Origin: CALCEB01 sp035531475
GTDB lineage: Bacteria; Acidobacteriota; Terriglobia; UBA7540
Direction of reading: 5' to 3'
NCBI GenBank assembly: GCA_035531475.1
Contig: DATKST010000192.1
Span: 1-64,000, forward strand
DNA length: 64,000 nucleotides
A program made the translations under genes and the position numbers. The first letter of the stretch is position 1. Every line of letters begins with the position of its first letter. This document shows, in pieces, positions 24,637 to 33,084 of the stretch. The notes beneath the pieces were generated by a model, which worked only from the letters and a program-made list of their open reading frames with translations, made no database searches and was not told the DNA's origin.

Positions 24637-24862
24637 GCCCAACACCGTTCAGTTAGGGCGACCTATTTTTGCCAGGGCCGTCGCCTTCCCCCTCACCCCA
24701 GCCCTCTCCCCGCAAGCGGGGAGAGGGGGACGATCCGTCCTAAGGGTAAGGCCATCTAACAGCCCTCTCCCCGCAAGCGGGGAGAGGGAGATTCCATAGT
24801 GGATTCCGTAGCGCCGGGCTTCAGCCCGGCACGCGCTTTAAGTGAACAGCATTGGGGCTAAG
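24632..24862. mobile_element. MITE-like element, copy 2
   Basis: Ends 24632-24660 and 24834-24862 are inverted repeats (core GTTCAGTTA against TTAAGTGAACAGCATTGG), related to those at 14178-14368 but more diverged, about 20 of 29 matching. The interior holds two family C cores (24689-24733 and 24761-24790) and a GCCGGGCTTCAGCCCGGC hairpin. No gene. Confidence 0.6.
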
Positions 24863-24988
24863 GGCCAGGCGCCCGGTCGATGCTGGTTTTGATTCAATGG
24901 TTTATTGACTTCTATAACTCAGGCGGCGCCAGTTCCAGCATGATTGTGGGCGCCGGTGTCGCCGCTAATCATTTGGAAAGGAGACGTG

Positions 24989-26257
24989 ATGCGCAAGCCT
25001 TTATTGGGGTGGTTATTTCTCTTCGTCTCATGGTTGCTGGCCCTGCCGGTTGCCATTCCCGCCTCCGCTCAGAGCAATTATTCTCTGAAGCCTGGCGACC
25101 GGGTGGTTTTCTATGGTGACAGTATTACGGACCAGCGACTCTACACCAATTTTGTCGAAGCCTACACCATCACACGCTTTCCGCAATTGAACGTGACGTT
25201 CATCCACTCCGGCTGGGGAGGCGATCGCGTGACCGGCGGCGGTGGCGGCCCCATCGATACGCGCCTCGAACGCGACGTGATCGCCTACAAGCCCACGGTG
25301 GTGACCATCATGCTCGGCATGAATGATGGCGAATACCGGGCATTTGACCAAGGCGTGTTCGAGGTTTACGCGAATGGCTACCGGCACATCGTGGAGACCC
25401 TGACGAAGGCGCTTCCCCAAGTCCGTTTGACTTTGATCGAGCCTTCTCCCTTTGACGATGTGACAAGACCGCCCACCTTCGAGGGAGGCTACAATGCCGT
25501 CCTCCGGCGCTATGGCCAGTTCGTCAAGCGACTCGCGCAAGAACAACATTTCACGGTGACGGATGCGAACGCCCCGATCGTTGAGGCCCTGGTGCAGGCC
25601 ATGCGCGTCAATCCCGATCTGGCGCGCCAGATTATTCCAGACCGGGTTCATCCCGCACCCGGCGGCCACTTGATTCTGGCAGAAGCCATCCTGAAATCGT
25701 GGCACGCGCCTTCCACCGTGACGGCCGTGGAGATTGATGCGGCGGCAAAAAAAGTGAATGCCGCACGCAAGACTACAATCAAAAACTTAAAATTCGGTTC
25801 CGACATTTCATGGACCGAAACCGACAAAAGCCTGCCCATGCCACTGCATTTGAAAGACCCGGTTGAAGCCCTGGCTCTTCGTGTTTCCGATTTCGTCCAG
25901 ACCCTCGATGAAGAGCCGTTGAAGGTGACGGGCCTTGACCAGCAGCAATACGATTTGAAGATCGACGGAAAAGATGTCGGAAAGTTTACGAAAGAGGAAC
26001 TCGCCCAGGGCGTCAACTTGGCCCTGCTGCCCACGCCGATGCTGGACCAGGCGAATGAAGTGTATGACCTCACGGTGATGCACAACAGTATCCACTACTC
26101 GCGCTGGCGGGATATTCAGGTGCCGCTTCACGATAAGCGACTGAAAGAGGTCAGCGACGCTGAACAAGCACTCGACAAACTGGAACGGAAAGTGGTCCAA
26201 CTGCAGCGGGACGCGGCCTTGCCCAAGACTCATCACTACGAGCTGTTGCCACTTTAG
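24989..26257 (+). CDS. exported SGNH/GDSL-family hydrolase
   Basis: 422 residues from the ATG at 24989, preceded by GGAAAGGAGA. A signal peptide (LLGWLFLFVSWLLALPVAIPASAQ) is followed by an SGNH domain: block I YGDSITDQR with Ser45, block II GWGGDRVTGG, block III MLGMNDGEY and block V PDRVHPAPGGH with Asp218 and His221. About 180 extra residues after the catalytic domain form a second, charged domain with a coiled-coil-like end (DAEQALDKLERKVVQLQRD). Such enzymes are esterases or acetyl-ester hydrolases acting outside the cytoplasm; the substrate is not evident. Confidence 0.9.
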   Translation: MRKPLLGWLFLFVSWLLALPVAIPASAQSNYSLKPGDRVVFYGDSITDQRLYTNFVEAYTITRFPQLNVTFIHSGWGGDRVTGGGGGPIDTRLERDVIAYKPTVVTIMLGMNDGEYRAFDQGVFEVYANGYRHIVETLTKALPQVRLTLIEPSPFDDVTRPPTFEGGYNAVLRRYGQFVKRLAQEQHFTVTDANAPIVEALVQAMRVNPDLARQIIPDRVHPAPGGHLILAEAILKSWHAPSTVTAVEIDAAAKKVNAARKTTIKNLKFGSDISWTETDKSLPMPLHLKDPVEALALRVSDFVQTLDEEPLKVTGLDQQQYDLKIDGKDVGKFTKEELAQGVNLALLPTPMLDQANEVYDLTVMHNSIHYSRWRDIQVPLHDKRLKEVSDAEQALDKLERKVVQLQRDAALPKTHHYELLPL

Positions 26258-26298
26258 TGGCTGACAGGTAATTACTGATCTAGTTCGGATCCAGTGCT

Positions 26299-26363
26299 CC
26301 CCCTCACCCCTGCCCTCTCCCCGCAAGCGGGGAGAGGGTGACGCGAAGCGGCGGGTGAGGGGC
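26299..26363. repeat. CTCTCCCCGC palindromic repeat, family C, copy 5
   Basis: CCCCTCACCCCTGCC...CCCCGCAAGCGGGG...GCGGCGGGTGAGGGG. Confidence 0.85.
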
Positions 26364-26463
26364 GACTGATGGGCCACGGCACTTCACGCCGGACGCCGGC
26401 CTGCCCAGTCAGGCAACCTTCACCGGCAACCAGGCAATGGTGATGGGGATCTTCAATGACTTG

Positions 26464-26510
26464 CGTGTGGCGGCGATATGTCCCGAAGCTGGCCATTGAG
26501 CTGCACAGCG
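26464..26510 (+). repeat. 47-bp direct repeat left of PIN toxin module
   Basis: CGTGTGGCGGCGATATGTCC followed by a shared 27-bp run ending GCTGCACAGCG. Repeated in the same orientation at 27404-27451 with one insertion and one or two changes. Confidence 0.85.
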
Positions 26511-26572
26511 GTGGCCAACGAGGGCAGGGGCATTTGCAATTGCACAACGGCCATCCGCCGCAGCAAATGCTA

Positions 26573-26601
26573 TTGAACCTTTCCGTTTGCCGCACTACAA
26601 T
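26573..26601 (+). promoter_or_regulatory. promoter of the PIN toxin module
   Basis: TTGAAC (26573-26578), 17-bp spacer, TACAAT (26596-26601). The ATG follows 7 nt after the -10 box, so the message is probably leaderless. An inverted repeat GCATTTGC (26530-26537) / GCAAATGC (26563-26570) just upstream could be an operator. Confidence 0.55.
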
Positions 26602-26608
26602 GTAACGC

Positions 26609-26890
26609 ATGAAGACCGAAGTCTACAGTTGGCGTTTGTCCGGCGAAGTCAAGTCGGACCTGGAACGGCAGGCGCGGATCCGCAAGGTGCCAGTTTCGTC
26701 TATTCTCGACATGGCAGTGGGGGAGTGGCTGAAGAAAAAGGACGTGGATGCCGGAGATCAGGAAGCGCAACACAGACTTCACGCTGCTGCGGCCCGTTGC
26801 CTGGGAGTTCTGGCAGGCGGCAACCCCCGGCGCGCTGAGACCGCGCGTCAAGCAATCCGCGAGCATCTGAGGCGGCGTGATGGCCGCTAA
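26609..26890 (+). CDS. antitoxin of PIN module (VapB-like)
   Basis: 93 residues. VYSWRLSGEVKSDLERQARI followed by RKVPVSSILDMAVGEWLKKK has the strand-helix-helix pattern of ribbon-helix-helix DNA-binding antitoxins. The arginine- and alanine-rich C-terminal half is likely the toxin-binding part. It overlaps the PIN toxin start by 14 nt. No ribosome site is seen, in keeping with a leaderless message. By analogy it should repress the promoter just upstream together with the toxin. Confidence 0.75.
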   Translation: MKTEVYSWRLSGEVKSDLERQARIRKVPVSSILDMAVGEWLKKKDVDAGDQEAQHRLHAAAARCLGVLAGGNPRRAETARQAIREHLRRRDGR

Positions 26891-27305
26891 CGCGCTCATC
26901 GATACGGGGGCGATACTGGCCCTGCTGGACCGCACCGACCGCTGGCACGACCTGTGCGCCAGCGCATTCCGCGAGCTCCGTCTTCCCCTTCTAACCTCCG
27001 AGGCTGTTCTGACCGAATTGTTTCATCTCCTCGGCGACGGGCGCACGGAGATGGATGCTGGCTGGAAGTTCGTCCGCTCCGGAGCGCTGGTGCTCGGCGC
27101 CATCGAAGACGAAGAACTGGGGCACGTGCATGCCTTGATGTCGCGCTATTGGGACCAGCCCATGGACTTCGCCGATGCCACACTGGTCTATCTTGCCAAG
27201 CGGGAATCTCTCCCGGTCATACTCACGGTTGACCATGCTGACTTTTTAACTTACCGGATTGAGGGGAAGCGCCGGTTCCGCATCCTCCCGGCCAACCAAC
27301 CGTAG
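26877..27305 (+). CDS. PIN-domain ribonuclease toxin (VapC-like)
   Basis: 142 residues from GTG 26877 or the adjacent ATG 26880. The PIN active-site acids are all present: Asp in LIDTGAILALLD, Glu in SEAVLTELFHLL, and the two Asp of MDFADATLVYLAK. HADFLTYRIEGKRRFRILP is a common end in this branch. Such toxins cut RNA, often tRNA, when freed from the antitoxin. The pair is bracketed by 47-bp direct repeats. Confidence 0.88.
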   Translation: MMAANALIDTGAILALLDRTDRWHDLCASAFRELRLPLLTSEAVLTELFHLLGDGRTEMDAGWKFVRSGALVLGAIEDEELGHVHALMSRYWDQPMDFADATLVYLAKRESLPVILTVDHADFLTYRIEGKRRFRILPANQP

Positions 27306-27403
27306 CCGGCAGAATTCCCATTCTCAGGAACTCTGCGATTTTTGGGCGGCGCCGGACAAGAGCCGCAGATTTCGAAAGGCGTGAAGTCTGCGCTACTCGC
27401 TTT

Positions 27404-27451
27404 CGTGTGGGCGACGATATGTCCCGAAGCTGGCCATTGAGCTGCACAGCG
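27404..27451 (+). repeat. 47-bp direct repeat right of PIN toxin module
   Basis: Partner of 26464-26510; spacing between copies about 940 bp. Confidence 0.85.
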
Positions 27452-27629
27452 CCACCCGCCCGCTCAGACCAGTGCGGTTATGGTGCCAAACGCACATGGA
27501 ACACCCGTTGGCATAGCCTCCGGCCATGGAATGGCCCCACAGAGGGGGGCAAGATAGGCTTGCCACGCGCGTCGAAAGCGAGTACCTTCTTGACTGTCCC
27601 GGCAACAAAGGTTTTCCAAGGGGGAAGCC

Positions 27630-28817
27630 ATGAAGAAGCTGTTGAAGTGGGTCATCTCGGCGCTCTATGGCCTGGTCATGATCGAGGTCATCATCATGAT
27701 CAGCCCGTTTGCGTTTTACTGGTATTCTCTGTACGCGCCGGCGCTTCAAGGCCTGCACCGATGGCGGGCGACGGCGTGGCTCGAGGCCTTCTTCCTTCCT
27801 CACGCGGTGATCTCCACCAGCCGCTTTCTGGAATTCCTGCGGTGGGACGTGGGCACTTATTGCTTCACGCTCGGCCTCGTGGCGTTTCTTTTTTGCGCCG
27901 TTCAACTTTACGGCGCCAAGCTTCTCCACCGGCCCGTTGTCTGCTCGTGGCTCTACTCGCGCATCCGGCATCCGCAATACCTGAGCCTCGCCATTGCCGC
28001 TTTCGGGCTGCTCACCATCTGGCCACGCACGATCATCCTCATCCTCTACCTCGGCATGCTTTTTGGCTATTATTGGTTGGCGCGGTTCGAGGAAAAGAAT
28101 GAGGAAGCAAAGCATCCCGAGTACGCGGAGTACCGCCGGCGAACCGCCATGTTCATTCCAGGCAATCCGGGAGGAAGGCTTTTCCGGTTCTTCTTTGGCT
28201 GGATTCCCAATCAGCGGCTGGCGATGACGGTTTCGAGCCTGGTCATGGTTGGGTTAGTCGTAGGCGGCGGGTTGTTGTTGCGCCGTTACACAATCGAGCA
28301 TGCCGCCAAAGCCATCCTCCCGGGCGAGCCCATCATGGCCATCTCGATCTGGCCGATGCCCGGCCAGGAAATCCGGCAAATCGTATCAACCGCCATCGAG
28401 GATCGTCGCGTTCAATCGGCGCTCGCCAAAGAAAATGACGCGGTGTTTACGGCCCACGTGCTCCCCGCCAATTATGGCATGACCGACATGTTTCGAGACC
28501 CGGGTGGCAATCACCGGATGTTCACGCGCCTGTCGCCAGGGCGATTGAAGGCTGTGCTGGGCTTCCTCTTTGCATGTGCGGTTCCCCACCTGCGGACCCG
28601 GGTGATGGGAAGCCCGGAGGACCATTACACAGTCATCTTCTCTCGCGTCGATGAACCCGGCCATCCGCTCATGACGGTCTCGCGGATCACCGACGCAGAC
28701 GCCAAGATGACGCCGATCGTGATTGCCGATGTCAGCGGCTCGCCGCCCAAGCTTGAAAGCGTGATGATCCCGCCGCACCGCAGTTTCTGGGGTGACATCA
28801 CCATGCCGATGTTTTGA
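27630..28817 (+). CDS. membrane protein with ICMT/PEMT-type methyltransferase core
   Basis: 395 residues, start preceded by AAGGGGGAAGCC. The first 220 residues hold about five membrane segments and the methyltransferase signature SRIRHPQYLSL plus the downstream ARFEEKNEE...EYAEYRRRT, as in isoprenylcysteine carboxyl methyltransferase-like proteins, which methylate membrane substrates using SAM. After a further membrane segment (about 205-228) comes a soluble domain of about 165 residues that I do not recognise (HVLPANYGMTDMFRDPGGNH, SPEDHYTVIFSRVDEPGHP). The extra domain makes this longer than usual ICMT-like proteins of about 200 residues. Confidence 0.78.
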   Translation: MKKLLKWVISALYGLVMIEVIIMISPFAFYWYSLYAPALQGLHRWRATAWLEAFFLPHAVISTSRFLEFLRWDVGTYCFTLGLVAFLFCAVQLYGAKLLHRPVVCSWLYSRIRHPQYLSLAIAAFGLLTIWPRTIILILYLGMLFGYYWLARFEEKNEEAKHPEYAEYRRRTAMFIPGNPGGRLFRFFFGWIPNQRLAMTVSSLVMVGLVVGGGLLLRRYTIEHAAKAILPGEPIMAISIWPMPGQEIRQIVSTAIEDRRVQSALAKENDAVFTAHVLPANYGMTDMFRDPGGNHRMFTRLSPGRLKAVLGFLFACAVPHLRTRVMGSPEDHYTVIFSRVDEPGHPLMTVSRITDADAKMTPIVIADVSGSPPKLESVMIPPHRSFWGDITMPMF

Positions 28818-28882
28818 CCGGGATACGGCTGGCGGTCCTGAAAGCGCCGCCGCAATGTGGAAACCTATACCTCGATAATTCC

Positions 28883-28920
28883 CGCGGGTGGCGCATACAT
28901 TGGGTTTGATGTATGCGCCC
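28883..28920. repeat. family D hairpin, copy 7
   Basis: CGCGGGTGGCGCATACATTG...GATGTATGCGCC, an almost perfect copy of the hairpin. Confidence 0.8.
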
Positions 28921-28985
28921 CACGAACGCTCGCAATGTCTCTGCAGTTGCGTCCTATCCATGGCCTGTCCTGGCCCTTTAACGGT

Positions 28986-29019
28986 CGCCGACGTAAAAGG
29001 CGATGTCGGCGCCACCCGG
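28986..29019. repeat. family D hairpin, degenerate copy 8
   Basis: GTCGCCGACGTAAAAGGC then GATGTCGGCGCCACCCGG. Confidence 0.55.
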
Positions 29020-29145
29020 TGTGCCGAGCATCAGCTCCTCCAGGTCCACCGCCCTTAATTTGGGGCTCGGAGGAATAGCCGCAGGCCTCAAGAGCGAGGT
29101 CTGCGCTACGTACTACGTGGGAATGACGGCGTTGCGAGATTGCCT

Positions 29146-30519
29146 TCACTCTCCCACGGCGATGCCGAGGGATTTCATTTTGCGGTAGAGGTGGCTGCGT
29201 TCGAGGCCCAGGACTTCGGCGGCGCGGCTGACATTGCCCTGGCTTTCCTCCAGCTTGCGGAGAATGTAATCGCGTTCGTAGGCGGCGCGCGCCTCTTGCA
29301 AACTGGAGAAGCCGGTGTTGGTGGCGCGTTGCCCCGCGCCGCGGCGGCGGCTGGACTCCTGGTGAATGGAGGGAGGCAGGTGTCGCCGCTCGATGCATTC
29401 ACCCGCCGCCATAATCACCAACCGCTCCACCAGGTTTTTCAACTCGCGCACATTGCCGGGCCAACGGTAGTGCAGCAAGACCTCCAGGGCGGAGTCGGAA
29501 AAATGTTTGGCTTTGCGGCCGTAGGAGCGGGCAAAAGTGATCAGGAAGTGGTTGGAGAGGGCGGGAATATCCTCCGGGTGCTCGCGCAAGGCGGGAACAT
29601 AGAAGGGAATAACGTTCAAACGGTAAAAGAGGTCCTCGCGGAAATTGCCTTTCTGAATTTCGTCTTCCAGGCTCTTGTTGGTGGCGCAGATAATGCGGAC
29701 GTCCACCTGCAAATCGTTGCCGGAACCGAGCGGCGCGAAGCGCTGCTCCTCAATCACGCGCAACACTTTGGATTGCGTTCGCAGACTCATGTCGCCCACT
29801 TCGTCCAGGAACAGAGTCCCTTTGTGCGCCTGCTCGAATTTCCCAACCTTGTCCTCCACGGCGCCGGTGAAGGAACCTTTCACGTGGCCAAACAACTCGC
29901 TTTCGATCAGCTCCTCGGGGATGGCGGCACAATTCACCTCCACGAAAGGTTGAGCGGAACGCGATGACAGTTGGTGCAGGGCGTGGGCGACCAATTCTTT
30001 GCCAGTGCCGCTTTCTCCGTAGATCAAAACCCGGCCATTGGTGGGAGCGGCGAGCGCCAGTTGCTGCCGCAGGGCTTTCATGGGAACACTCTCGCCGAGG
30101 ATGCGGTATTGTCCCTGCAACTCCTCGCGCAGCTTCTGGTTTTGCGAGGTTAGGGCCATGCGCTCCGCGGCGTGTTGAAGAGTGAGCAGGGTCTTGTCGA
30201 TGGAAAGCGGCTTTTCAATAAAGTCGAAGGCGCCCAGTTTGGTGGCGCGCACCGCGCTCTCAATGGTGCCGTGGCCGGAAATCATAATGACCATCGGCGG
30301 ATTTTCCATTGCCTGGACCTTTTCGAGCGTTTGCAAACCGTCCAAGCCGGGGAGCCAGATATCCATCAGGATGATTTCCGGGATTCTTTTCTTAAGAGCC
30401 TCCAGGCAGGCTTCGCCGCTCCCCACCGACTCAACGCGGTATCCTTCGTCCTCCAGGACATTGGTCAAGGATTCGCGGATACCCTCTTCATCGTCAACAA
30501 TCAGAACTGAGTATTTCAT
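29146..30519 (-). CDS. sigma-54-dependent response regulator, NtrX-like
   Basis: 457 residues from the ATG at 30519. Receiver domain at 1-120 with phospho-acceptor Asp53 (LMDIWLPG) and Lys in FIEKPLS. The AAA+ domain at about 140-370 has Walker A GESGTGKE and Walker B GTLFLDEVGDM. The sigma-54 contact loop reads GSFTGA instead of the usual GAFTGA. A C-terminal Fis-type helix-turn-helix (NVSRAAEVLGLERSHLYRKM) binds enhancers. It lies in the same direction downstream of an NtrY-like kinase, its likely partner. Targets are unknown; divergent pilus genes are close. Confidence 0.92.
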   Translation of the reverse strand: MKYSVLIVDDEEGIRESLTNVLEDEGYRVESVGSGEACLEALKKRIPEIILMDIWLPGLDGLQTLEKVQAMENPPMVIMISGHGTIESAVRATKLGAFDFIEKPLSIDKTLLTLQHAAERMALTSQNQKLREELQGQYRILGESVPMKALRQQLALAAPTNGRVLIYGESGTGKELVAHALHQLSSRSAQPFVEVNCAAIPEELIESELFGHVKGSFTGAVEDKVGKFEQAHKGTLFLDEVGDMSLRTQSKVLRVIEEQRFAPLGSGNDLQVDVRIICATNKSLEDEIQKGNFREDLFYRLNVIPFYVPALREHPEDIPALSNHFLITFARSYGRKAKHFSDSALEVLLHYRWPGNVRELKNLVERLVIMAAGECIERRHLPPSIHQESSRRRGAGQRATNTGFSSLQEARAAYERDYILRKLEESQGNVSRAAEVLGLERSHLYRKMKSLGIAVGE

Positions 30520-30843
30520 AATCGACGGCCAGTGGGGTGAGGTCCAGCAGCACGGGCAACATGTAGCCCAGCACGGCAGGACCGCAACCAATAGGCGACA
30601 GTCATTCCCGCGAAGGCGGGAATCCCATTGCCAGCCGCGTGAGCCATAATGGATTCCCGCTTTCGCGGGAATGACGTGTTCCCGAACGCTTGCTAAGAAA
30701 GCAAGAAATTACGACCTTGCAATACACGGTTTCGATTTTCAGGAACACTGCGGCATTGCGCGAGCGCCTCATCATCAAGACCAGTTTAACGCAATTCCGG
30801 GCGGGAGAACCGAAGCGGGTGGAATCTCTGACAGTTCCGAGGT
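30520..30843. other. gap between kinase and regulator genes
   Basis: 324 bp holding a family B repeat (30601-30676). No gene seen; the repeat may affect co-expression of the pair. Confidence 0.5.
30601..30676. repeat. ATTCCCGCG-type repeat, family B, short copy
   Basis: 76-bp palindrome: GTCATTCCCGCGAAGGCGGG at the left, GGATTCCCGC...GGGAATGAC at the right. It lacks the middle segment of the long copies. Confidence 0.85.
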
Positions 30844-33081
30844 TCAATCCTGCGCCTTCAGCGCCGCAGAGTATTCGGCAGGAAGCTCAATCAGGAACTT
30901 GGTGCCGGCGGGATAGTTTTCCTCAACGCGAATCCTGCCATTATGATCGGAAATGATGCGGGAAACGATCGCCAAGCCCAGTCCGGTGCCGCGCTGTTTG
31001 GTGGAGAAGAAGGGAAGAAACAACCGCTCTTTGGCTTCGGGAGGAATACCGGGCCCGCTATCCGCCACCACCAGATCCACGAAATCCTGATCGGGGTCCG
31101 GCGAAGTGCGAATCCAAATGTCCTTGGCGGGGCACTGTTCCAGGGCCTCGGCGGCGTTGTCAATCAGGTTGACGATGACCCGCTTCATCTGTTCGGGGTC
31201 GGCATTGACAACGGGAAGACCGGGAGCCAGGTCAGTGTGAATGCGAACGCCGGAAAGCCGGCCGTCGAACACCTTCAAGGCGTCCTCCACGATGCCGTTC
31301 AGGGCGGTGGGAATGGGGCGCGAGGCAGGGAAGCGCGCGAAGCGGGAGAACTCATCCACCAGGGACTTCAGGGTTGAAACTTCGCGGCCGATCAAGGAGG
31401 CGCTTTCCGAGATGACGGCGAGCATGTTGGCGGGTGGAGAGGCGTGCTCCGACCGCCCGATGAGCCGCGCGATCCGCTCCGAAGAAAGTTGAATGGGAGT
31501 CAAGGGATTCTTGATTTCGTGGGCGATGCGTTGCGCGACTTCACGCCAGGCGGCGCTGCGCTGGGCCATCATCAGCTCGGTGAGGTCTTCCAGCACCATG
31601 ACGTAACCGATGGCCCCGTGCTGGGCGCGCACCGAAGAAAGGGTGATTCCGATAATGGATCGTTTTTCCTCGAAAGCCAGTTGCATCTGCCGCGTGACCA
31701 CTCCCTGGCGGTCGGCGCGGCGGAAGAGGCGCGAAATCTCACGAGCCTCTTCGACGGAAAAAAGATGATCCAGCCGCCGGGCGTTCCTGACTTCGCCCTG
31801 GCCGAACATGCGCTGCGCGGTTGAATTGATGCGGGTGATTTCCTGCTGAGGGTTGAAGGAAATGACGCCGGTGGGCACATTTTCAAGAATGGCCTCCATG
31901 GTATTGCCGCGTTCTTCGAGCTGGCGGTTGGCCTTATGCAAATCGTCCGCGGCGCGCTCGATGGCTTGACGGCTTTCTTGAAGCTGGCCGGTCATCTCAT
32001 TGAACAGGCGGATCAGGCTGCCGAGTTCGGCGTCGGCGCGAGTGGAAATCCGCCAGGCCATGTTGCCGCGTGAAACCTCATGCGTGGCCTCAGCCAGGGC
32101 TTGAATGGGCACCGTGACCTGCTTGGAGAAGAACATGGCCAGCCACGTCGCTGCGAAAAGAATCAACAGTGTAATCAGCAGCAGGATGAGCATGTAGGTG
32201 CGCTTCAGGGCCTTGCGTTCGCGGCTCAACCCGTCATACCGCTGCGCTTCGCGCTGGATTTGTTGAGCAATCTCCTGAATATTCAAGGGCAGCGAGCGGA
32301 CGACGACAATGGAGCCGGCCAGGGCTCCGGAGGCGGTGTCCACGGGTTGGGCCGCCAGGAACAGGCTTGACTCCGGAGAGCGCCAGGTTTCGCTGACTCC
32401 TTCCTCCGGAATCTGGCCGTGGGCGATCTCAGGAAACAGGCGGCGAATCTCAGGGAGGGCGGGGCGGCCCCCCCCAACGCGAAGGACCAAGCGCCCGGAC
32501 CGGTCAAAGCAGGCGATCGATTCAACTCCCATGATATGGAGTCGCCGGGACAGATAGCGGCTGATCCCGGTGTCATCCGCCTCGGAAAGATAACGGACCA
32601 AGCGCGGGTTCGAGGCGAGATGCGCGGAGCTATCCAGCGCCTGCTGCGTGGTCTCGAACTCAAGCTGTTGGACCATGGCGTTGGCGTCACGCCGCAAAAT
32701 GTCAAACGGGATGCCGAACCAACGGTCCACGCTGCGGTTGAGGAGGCCGTAAGCAAAGATATAAAGGAAAAACACGGGCACCAATGAAAGGGTGAGGAAC
32801 GCCACCACCATCTTGGTCTTGAAGCGCGAGCCGAGCAGGTTCTGCCGCCGCTCGGCATAAAGCTTGAGCAGGATGCGCGTCAGGATCAGGGCAAAGATGA
32901 CAAAGGCCAGAAAGACGATGGTCGAAAGGGACAGCAGGAGATAGGTTCCCTGTGCCGTCCGCGGATGGATGAACTCGAGGTTGAGGGATGCCTGGCTCCA
33001 ACCGATGATGAAAAGGATGGAGACCACGATGACCAGGAAAACCAGGAAAGGGCGCCGCGTCTTTGGCTTTTTTTCTTCCAT
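30844..33081 (-). CDS. NtrY-like membrane sensor histidine kinase
   Basis: 745 residues. Three N-terminal membrane segments and a fourth at about 295-318 enclose an extracytoplasmic sensor region. A HAMP linker (VTVPIQALAEATHEVSRGNM), a PAS domain (about 390-490; ILENVPTGVISFNPQQEITRINS), the phospho-acceptor His in AHEIKNPLTPIQLSSE and an ATPase domain (NLIDNAAEAL, DSGPGIPPE, GTGLGLAIV) follow. This is the NtrY arrangement. It starts 3 nt after the stop of the DNA glycosylase gene and is followed by an NtrX-like regulator. Confidence 0.93.
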   Translation of the reverse strand: MEEKKPKTRRPFLVFLVIVVSILFIIGWSQASLNLEFIHPRTAQGTYLLLSLSTIVFLAFVIFALILTRILLKLYAERRQNLLGSRFKTKMVVAFLTLSLVPVFFLYIFAYGLLNRSVDRWFGIPFDILRRDANAMVQQLEFETTQQALDSSAHLASNPRLVRYLSEADDTGISRYLSRRLHIMGVESIACFDRSGRLVLRVGGGRPALPEIRRLFPEIAHGQIPEEGVSETWRSPESSLFLAAQPVDTASGALAGSIVVVRSLPLNIQEIAQQIQREAQRYDGLSRERKALKRTYMLILLLITLLILFAATWLAMFFSKQVTVPIQALAEATHEVSRGNMAWRISTRADAELGSLIRLFNEMTGQLQESRQAIERAADDLHKANRQLEERGNTMEAILENVPTGVISFNPQQEITRINSTAQRMFGQGEVRNARRLDHLFSVEEAREISRLFRRADRQGVVTRQMQLAFEEKRSIIGITLSSVRAQHGAIGYVMVLEDLTELMMAQRSAAWREVAQRIAHEIKNPLTPIQLSSERIARLIGRSEHASPPANMLAVISESASLIGREVSTLKSLVDEFSRFARFPASRPIPTALNGIVEDALKVFDGRLSGVRIHTDLAPGLPVVNADPEQMKRVIVNLIDNAAEALEQCPAKDIWIRTSPDPDQDFVDLVVADSGPGIPPEAKERLFLPFFSTKQRGTGLGLAIVSRIISDHNGRIRVEENYPAGTKFLIELPAEYSAALKAQD

Positions 33082-33084
33082 GAT

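Larger units (their letters stand above)
28818..29145. other. intergenic with family D hairpins
   Basis: Holds two family D units (28883-28920 and 28986-29019). No gene seen. Confidence 0.5.

Noticed and set aside
29146..33081. Nitrogen-fixation or nitrogen-regulation locus
   Set aside because: NtrY/NtrX-like architecture alone does not show a nitrogen role; no nitrogen genes are nearby and the DNA glycosylase context argues against it.
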